From Valencia hispanica (Eukaryota; Chordata; Actinopteri; Cyprinodontiformes; Valenciidae), in assembly GCA_963556495.2 (NCBI GenBank), contig OY747712.1:52331069-52395068 (forward strand): a DNA stretch of 64,000 nt, in the 5' to 3' direction. The first letter of the stretch is position 1. Each line of letters starts with the position of its first letter. Of the stretch, positions 58,549 through 64,000 are shown piece after piece. The notes beneath the pieces were generated by a model. It was given only the letters and a program-made list of their open reading frames with translations, had not been told where the DNA came from and did no database searches. The translations under genes were made by a program, and so were the position numbers.

Positions 58549-60142
58549 TAATGCTCCTTGACAGCTATAAGCAGAAACAATAATCTACGGACTCTGTTTG
58601 CAACAGTGGAAAAACTAACTAATCCTCCAGTGACAGTAGCACCTGAACTAAATTCTACCAGGGCCTGCAAAGAATTTGCCAGTTTTTTCACTGAAAAGAT
58701 TTTAACAATTGGAAGGTCAGTCTGTACCGCAGCATCAAACCAACCACCAATGTTACACCCAGCTAACACTAATGTAGAAAAACTGTCAGAATTCCATGAA
58801 TTAAACCAAAAAAACCTGGAAGAAATTATTAACCAATTAAGCTCCTCCTCTTGCTGTCTTGACATCCTACCCACAGCTTTCCTTAAGAAAGTTTTCCCTG
58901 TCATTGGGTCTGATCTGATTCAAATAGTGAACTTAGCCCTCCTGTCAGGTGTCTTCCCCCAGGCTTTATATATAGCAGTTATTACATCACTGCTAAAAAG
59001 GAATAATCTGGACAACACGTTAATGCAGATCTACAGGCCGATCTCTAATCTTCCATTCATCAGTAAGATTACTGAAAAAGCTGTTTCAGCTTTGATGTTT
59101 CTCAGTCTAATTTCCGTGCTCACCACAGCACTGAGACTGTCCTCGTCAAAGTTTTCAATGACATCCACATAAATACAGACTGTGGAAGAACCACAGTGCT
59201 GGTTCTGTTGGACCTTGGTGCAGCATTTGACACTGTTGATAATGATATACTATTAGAACAACTGGAGAGCTGGGTCGGACTCTCTGGTACAGGACTTGGC
59301 TGGTTCGAGTCTTACCTAAAGAACAGGGACTTCTATGTTTCAATAGGAAACTTTTCATCAGAATGAACAGAAATCACATGTGGGGTGCCCCAGGGCTCCA
59401 TCATGGACCCCTCCTATTTAATATCTACATGCTCCCACTAGCCCAGATTATAACAAGCAGTAAGATTAGCTACCATAACTATGCGGATGATACTCAGCTT
59501 TGCATTACGATGTAATCAGGTGACTTTGAACCCATCCAAACCCTAAGTAAATGCATCGAGCAAATCAATGGATGGATGTGCCATAACTTTTTCCAGTTGA
59601 ACAGAAACAAGACAGTAGTAACTACTTTTGGACCTGAAGAGGAACGATCAACAGTCAGCACACATCTTCAGTTAATACAGCTAGAAACTACTGATCAGGC
59701 CTGAAATCTAGGTGTAGTAATGGACTCAGACCTGAACCTCCAGGGTCACATAAAGGCAATAACAAGGTCAGCGTTCTATCACCTGAAGAACATCTCTAGG
59801 ATTAAAGGACTGATGTCGCAACAGGACCTAGAAAAACTCATCCATGCGTTTATCTTTAGTCGGATTGATTACTGCAACAGTGTCCTCACAGGTCTGCCTA
59901 AAAAGTCAATCAGACAGCTGCAGCTGATCCAGAACGCTGCTGCTCGTGTCCTCACTAGAACCAGGAAAGTAGAGCACATCACCCCAGTTCTAAAGTCCTT
60001 ACACTGGATCCCTGGAGCTCAGAGAATAGACTTTAAAATACTTTTACTAGTTTATAAATCATTGAATGGCTTAGCACCAAAGTATGTTGAAGATCTGTTG
60101 TTACTATGCCACCTTCCCTCATTGAATGGATTGTATGTATGA
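58549..60142 (+). pseudogene. L2 reverse transcriptase
   Basis: Open from 58558: LRTLFATVEKLTNPPVTVAP, KEFASFFTEKILTIG, CCLDILPTAFLKKVFPVIGS, LLSGVFPQALYIAV, IYRPISNLPFISKI. Frameshifts near 59090 and 59155. Then LVLLDLGAAFDTVDNDILLE, a GVPQGS region near 59380, NYADDTQLCIT with intact YADD near 59480, a stop at 59703, then LNLQGHIKAITRSAFYHLKN and LHWIPGAQRIDFKILLLVYK. The canonical VDHDILL reads VDNDILL. Confidence 0.87.
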
Positions 60143-60235
60143 CTGAATTGAAATTACTTTTCTTGTAAAGAGCCTTGAAATGACGTGTTGTGAATTAGCG
60201 CTATATAAATGCCCGTAAAATAGAAAGGTCTCATG

Positions 60236-61209
60236 GTTCTACTGATATGTATGTACTAAACAAGCACCTTTCTGTTAATAAGATGCTGTCATGACAACCC
60301 ACCAATGAGTATGTAACACCGTGCCAGCTGCTCCCGGGCTATTGAGTGCTTTCACTGTGTGCACTGAAAGGGCGTGAATATAGCTGAGGGCGTCGCTGCA
60401 CATGCACAGCCAGCAAGTCTCTCTAGAGAGAGAGAGAGAAAGAGAGAAATCCAAGGACAGATCTCTGGCTGAGAACAGGAAACTCTATTTACAAGCTCAG
60501 ACACAGTCCACCACCTGAGTGTAAAGGACAACCATTTTTTGAAAGTTGCTGTTATCAAGCCACAGGTAACCTAATATAATCTGACAGGAACAGCTCACCT
60601 TCTGTTCTCTGTACACGTGGAGGTCCACACCCTCAGGCTGAAGGATGACTCACACATTCTGAACAAATGTGCAACAGGCATTGGGAAAATACATCAATAT
60701 ACTCTGTGTAAAACTTTACAGAGAATTTCTATAGTTCATGTTAACAGTAATTAGACTACAGGATGGATTCCCTCCTCTGAATCACACACCCACTACTGCT
60801 CCACTTGCCACCTATCTGAACCTGCACAGAAGCTGCTATAAGCCCCTCCTGCTTCTGCCTCAACCCATTCACCTTCCTGTGTCTTTCTTTCCTGCGTCAC
60901 TTATACTGTCACCATTTCCATGGAAACTAATGATGCCCTCTCTACTCCTTGGTCTTGATGTAGACAGTCTGCTGATGTCTTCACTGTGTATGGGTGGAAT
61001 AATAATAATATTCTTCTGCAGTTTCCACCACAGAGTCAAACCCAGTGATGTGATCCTGGTTTATACTGAGTCCACACTTTTTTCTGGTCTTTACTAAATT
61101 TTAAAACTAAATAAAGTCCATCCTCGGATAAACTACAAAACATGAAAATTTACTTCATGTTACATGAAAGAGTAGCAAGTTTAAGCAACATGCCCCACAT
61201 GTTGCTGTG
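60236..61209. other. Sequence without supported gene
   Basis: A short GA-rich stretch at 60423-60449 and an open frame at 60738-61097 without recognised motifs. Possibly unique sequence; I see no splice-bounded exon I would defend. Confidence 0.4.
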
Positions 61210-61322
61210 CACTGAAGAACAGCTAGCTCCTACTAGACTTTTTCCCCTAATAATGTAAAGCATCTTAAAATGCCTTGTTGTTGAAAGTGTGCTTTACAAA
61301 TAAAGTTGGCTTGCCTTGCCTA
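61210..61322 (+). mobile_element. L2 3' terminal fragment
   Basis: aagcatcttaaaatgcc, ttgttgttgaaagtgtgctt, acaaataaagttggcttgccttgcct: the same 3' end as 9610-9690. Confidence 0.75.
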
Positions 61323-61887
61323 CACTCTTCCTTTACTCACAAGTAAGACAAGTTCAGCCTCATATTCCCAGCTGCAATAAGCTCAGACAGAGACAGTCAA
61401 GGTGGGGAGACTAAATGAGTGCCACGCATCAAAGGAAATCAATTTAGCAGCTGTGTATTCTAGACCTTTGCTCAGATCTACATATCAAAGCTAAAATACT
61501 GGTTAATAAATGTTCTAGATTATTATTAGGGGTGTCAGATTATTTCGTTAATTGCGATTAATTAATTACAGCCATATTTAGCGCTATGTTTTTTAATCAT
61601 GTTAATCTAATTTTTTATCTTTAACTTAGCTGATTCTGCGTGCAAGTTGCCTTTAAATAAAATCTTTTTTTATACTTTGGGCTTCTTGTGCTTGAGTTGT
61701 TAGGGTTTAATTACACTCTGAAGAGGACATTGATTGGCTGTCAATGTAGGCCTACTTATCATTAGCTAGCTAGCTGCTGTTTAAGTGGGGAGGGCAAGGA
61801 GAGGAGGAGCAGTGAGTTACAGACATTGTTGCAAACTTAGCGACTTTGTGGCTACACAGTATTTAGTGAGTTTCTAGACCCCACTCT
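61323..61887. other. Intergenic, with hAT-like AT-rich stretch
   Basis: ggggtgtcagattatttcgttaattgcgattaattaattac at 61530-61570 resembles a common teleost non-autonomous element, but no boundaries could be set. Nothing else recognised. Confidence 0.3.
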
Positions 61888-61891
61888 TTAA

Positions 61892-62592
61892 AGGGGTTAT
61901 GACCTGTAATTTTCACTTTTCCATGAGAAGAAATGTATGTTATGATTGCCTAACGATTATACACTAGCGTTTGTTTGAAGCATTTGTTTACCCTTGGGTT
62001 CGTCAACCAGCCTACGTGCACTCAAATACGCGATGTTAAATTTCTGGCCGACTTGATGTCAAGTCGGCGCAGGATATACCATATATGGACATGGCAGACT
62101 TATGCTGGAGGAAGCCCGCCCTGCTCCTCTCCCCCTCATATTCAGTCAAGCGCCGCCATTACTGAATTCCGATTCGAAGTACGAACTCGAGCTCCGTTTG
62201 GAGAAAGTGGCCATTCCAACAATCAGAGACTTGCCTGCAATTGAAACTGTAAGTCTGTGTTTTTATTGCTCTACTGTGTGTAACAAGCAGCAGCTAACTG
62301 CTAATGTGGCTATTGTATGCTAGCGGGAGTAGTAGCTTCAGGACAACACGGGTAATGGCTGCTACTTTGCAAACAACAAATGACCTAGGATGCCACCAAT
62401 CAACGCGCCCCTCATTTGCATTATTACAATGACCACCCACCACAGCCAAAATATCGCATCAGATCTCGCGAGACAATAATGCCTTCAGAAATAAGTTGTC
62501 AGAGGACTCTGTGTTTATTTTTTTCCACTTTTCTTTTTTAGAAGGGCCTGAAAGACTTTAATAGAGCGTGGGTTTCCAAGGTTATGACTCCT
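61892..62592. mobile_element. TTAA-flanked MITE 2
   Basis: 701 bp with ends aggggttatgacc and ggttatgactcct, imperfect inverted repeats, flanked by ttaa at 61888-61891 and 62593-62596. piggyBac-like signature. No transposase; open frames inside lack motifs. Confidence 0.7.
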
Positions 62593-62596
62593 TTAA

Positions 62597-62881
62597 GGAA
62601 AAATTTGAGTAGCGACAAATCTACCAAGTATCTTTAGTGTTATTGGAGACGTGACGCATGTATCCTTGTTACTCTTCTCACTGAGCAGCGGTGCTGCCAT
62701 GGGCTCCTCTCTTGTCCCAGAGCGCTCACAGCAGGTGGTCAGTCTGCCCGCTGCAGCGCCACCCGCTGGCCCAGGTCCGGCTGGAGTCAGAGCAGATATT
62801 TACCTCATTGAATCCAGAATGCTATGCTCAAAGCCGAAGGCCGCAGGCAGCACTGGAATAATCGACTGGGATGATGCTCCC
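62597..62881. other. Unassigned sequence
   Basis: Includes a GC-rich open stretch (62651-62890, plus) without a recognisable domain. Possibly part of the element that hosted the TTAA MITE. Confidence 0.3.
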
Positions 62882-63335
62882 AGTAACTGAACATCCACTA
62901 TTTCCTGTTATCAACTTTTTACTTTCTGTAACATAGAAAGTTCTCTTATATCAGATCTTCTGTTCCTTCTGTGTTTCTGCTCTGTCTTCTCAAACCCCCA
63001 GACGGTCGTGGCAGATGGCCGCTCCTACTGAGCCTGGTTCTGTTGGAGGTTTCTTCCTGTTAAAGGGGAGTTTTTCCTCTCCACTGTCGCTACATGCTTG
63101 CTCAGTATGAGGGATTGCTGAAGGATTGCTGTGTTTGGAAAGTCTGCATCAACGGGGCCCAACCTCATGCCAATGACTGACACAATCTGCTGGGATTCCT
63201 TAAATAGGAAACTTTTGAACTGATTGGAATGTTTGTATAAATGTATTGAAATAACTTCTTGTTAAGCGCCTTGAGATGACATCTGTTGTGAATTGGCGCT
63301 ATAGAAATAAAATAAACTGAATTGAATTAAATTGT
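62882..63335 (+). mobile_element. L2 3' UTR and terminus
   Basis: Inverted match to 13318-13520 (ctttctgtaacatagaaagt, cggtcgtggcagatggccgc, ggaggtttcttcctgttaaa), followed by the terminus missing from that copy: gccttgagatgacatctgtt, gtgaattggcgctatagaaa, aactgaattgaatt. Confidence 0.85.
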
Positions 63336-63504
63336 ATTTAGGCTCCGTATTCTGTTGTGTTTTAAGATGTTATTTCATTTAATTGTTTTTGGGGTTTTTT
63401 AATACAAAGCTTTCTTAAGCTTGCATCACAGCCTTTCAGTCAGGTTGAGGTCTGTGCTTTGGCTAAGCTTTGGAATATGTATATGCTTTTTTCTTTAAGC
63501 ATGT

Positions 63505-64000
63505 ATGTCTTGATATCCTACCCACAGCTTTTCTAAAGAAAGTTCTTCCTGTTATTGGTTCTGATCTTGTTCAAATAGTGAACTCATCCCTCCTGTCAGG
63601 TGTCTTCCCCCAGGCTTTAAAAACAGCAGTTATTAAACCACTGCTAAAGAAGAAACATCTGGACAACACGTTAATGCAGAACTACAGGCCAATCTCTAAT
63701 CTCCCTTTCATCAGTAAAAGTATTGAAAAAGCTGTTTCAGAAGTTAAATAGCTTCATAACAATGACAAACCGTTTTGATGTTTTTCAGTCTGGTTTCCAT
63801 GCTCACCACAGCACCAAGACTGCCCTCGTCAAAGTATTCAATGACATCCGCATAAACACAGACTGTGGAAGAACCACAGTGCTGGTTCTGTTGGACCTCA
63901 GTGCAGCATTTGACACTGTTGATCATGATATTTTATTGGAACGACTGGAGAGCTGGGTCGGACTCTCTGGTACAGTACTTGGCTGGTTTGCGTCTTACCT
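63505..64000 (+). pseudogene. 5'-truncated L2 reverse transcriptase, running off the window
   Basis: Starts CLDILPTAFLKKVLPVIGSD, LLSGVFPQALKTAVIKPLLK, NYRPISNLPFISKSIEKAV. A frameshift at about 63740 follows, then FQSGFHAHHSTKTALVKVFN, LVLLDLSAAFDTVDHDILLE and LGWFASYL at the right edge. It is less decayed than 58549-60142 (VDH intact). The end lies outside the window. Between 63336 and 63504 only an unassigned stretch was seen. Confidence 0.88.

Larger units (their letters stand above)
52990..60235 (+). mobile_element. Second esterase-bearing L2 LINE, duplicated and interrupted
   Basis: Pieces: 5' leader and esterase (about 53240-54110), linker plus endonuclease start copy A (54140-54780), copy B of the same block (54800-55248, resuming 56652-57526), and RT (58549-60142). 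The 3' tail is at 60120-60235 (gagccttgaaatgacgtgttgtgaattagcgctatataaat). An antisense L2 (55249-56641) and a DNA-transposon-like segment (57527-58548) interrupt it. It is the same RT lineage as 8741-9690. Confidence 0.8.

Noticed and set aside
60738..61097. 119-codon plus-strand frame
   Set aside because: No homology recognised, composition is ordinary and no supporting splice or promoter signals.
62651..62890. 79-codon Pro/Ala-rich plus-strand frame
   Set aside because: GC-rich local composition explains it, and it runs into L2 3' UTR.

Overview
The window looks like a repeat-saturated stretch of a teleost (ray-finned fish) nuclear genome. Split exons with GT-AG and GC-AG introns rule out a prokaryote. 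Fish-type L2, RTE and L1 non-LTR retrotransposons, Ty3/gypsy and retrovirus-like LTR elements, Tc1 transposons, a tRNA-derived SINE and several MITE-like elements fill most of the sequence. I cannot name the species.

One host gene is supported: a complete five-exon pyroglutamyl-peptidase I gene (pgpep1 or its paralogue pgpep1l) on the minus strand. Its coding exons lie at 50828-50858, 50470-50522, 42409-42525, 37184-37416 and 36808-37033. They join in phase into 219 codons with all three expected catalytic residues. About 14 kb of the window is this gene, and its two large introns are packed with transposons.

Layout. 1-8725: a CR1/L2-type LINE on the plus strand, split by a full-length but dead antisense L1 (456-5793, 12-bp target duplication) and by a GC-rich retroposed segment of unknown family (6140-8094, 11-bp duplication). 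8741-9690: a 5'-truncated L2. 9761-23105: an antisense L2 split by a MITE and by a retrovirus-like LTR element (10594-22729, tRNA-Trp primer site). That LTR element was itself split by an RTE LINE (12814-17679, 12-bp duplication), which contains another L2 (13318-16702). 23106-24524: a LINE tail carrying two solo-LTR-like elements, with a third just after it. 26619-33897: a Ty3/gypsy element with both LTRs, gag and pol, inserted in the tip of a hairpin MITE. 34428-36430: an L2. 36808-50858: pgpep1, with an L2 and a Tc1 remnant in intron 3, and in intron 2 a Tc1 element interrupted by a foldback element (itself holding a MITE) and by an esterase-bearing L2. 51277-52726: two solo-LTR-like elements. 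52990-60235: a second esterase-bearing L2 with an internal tandem duplication, a nested antisense L2 and a DNA-transposon-like insert. 61888-62596: a TTAA-flanked MITE. 62882-64000: L2 3' and 5' pieces.

All transposon coding regions I could follow are broken by stops, frameshifts or truncation, so this is mainly a record of sequential insertions. I found no CRISPR array, tRNA or rRNA gene, and no convincing new multi-gene system. The points most worth checking are the GC-rich segment, the LTR-like family with 5-bp duplications, the esterase-bearing LINEs, the retrovirus-like element lacking reverse transcriptase, and the pgpep1 gene model.
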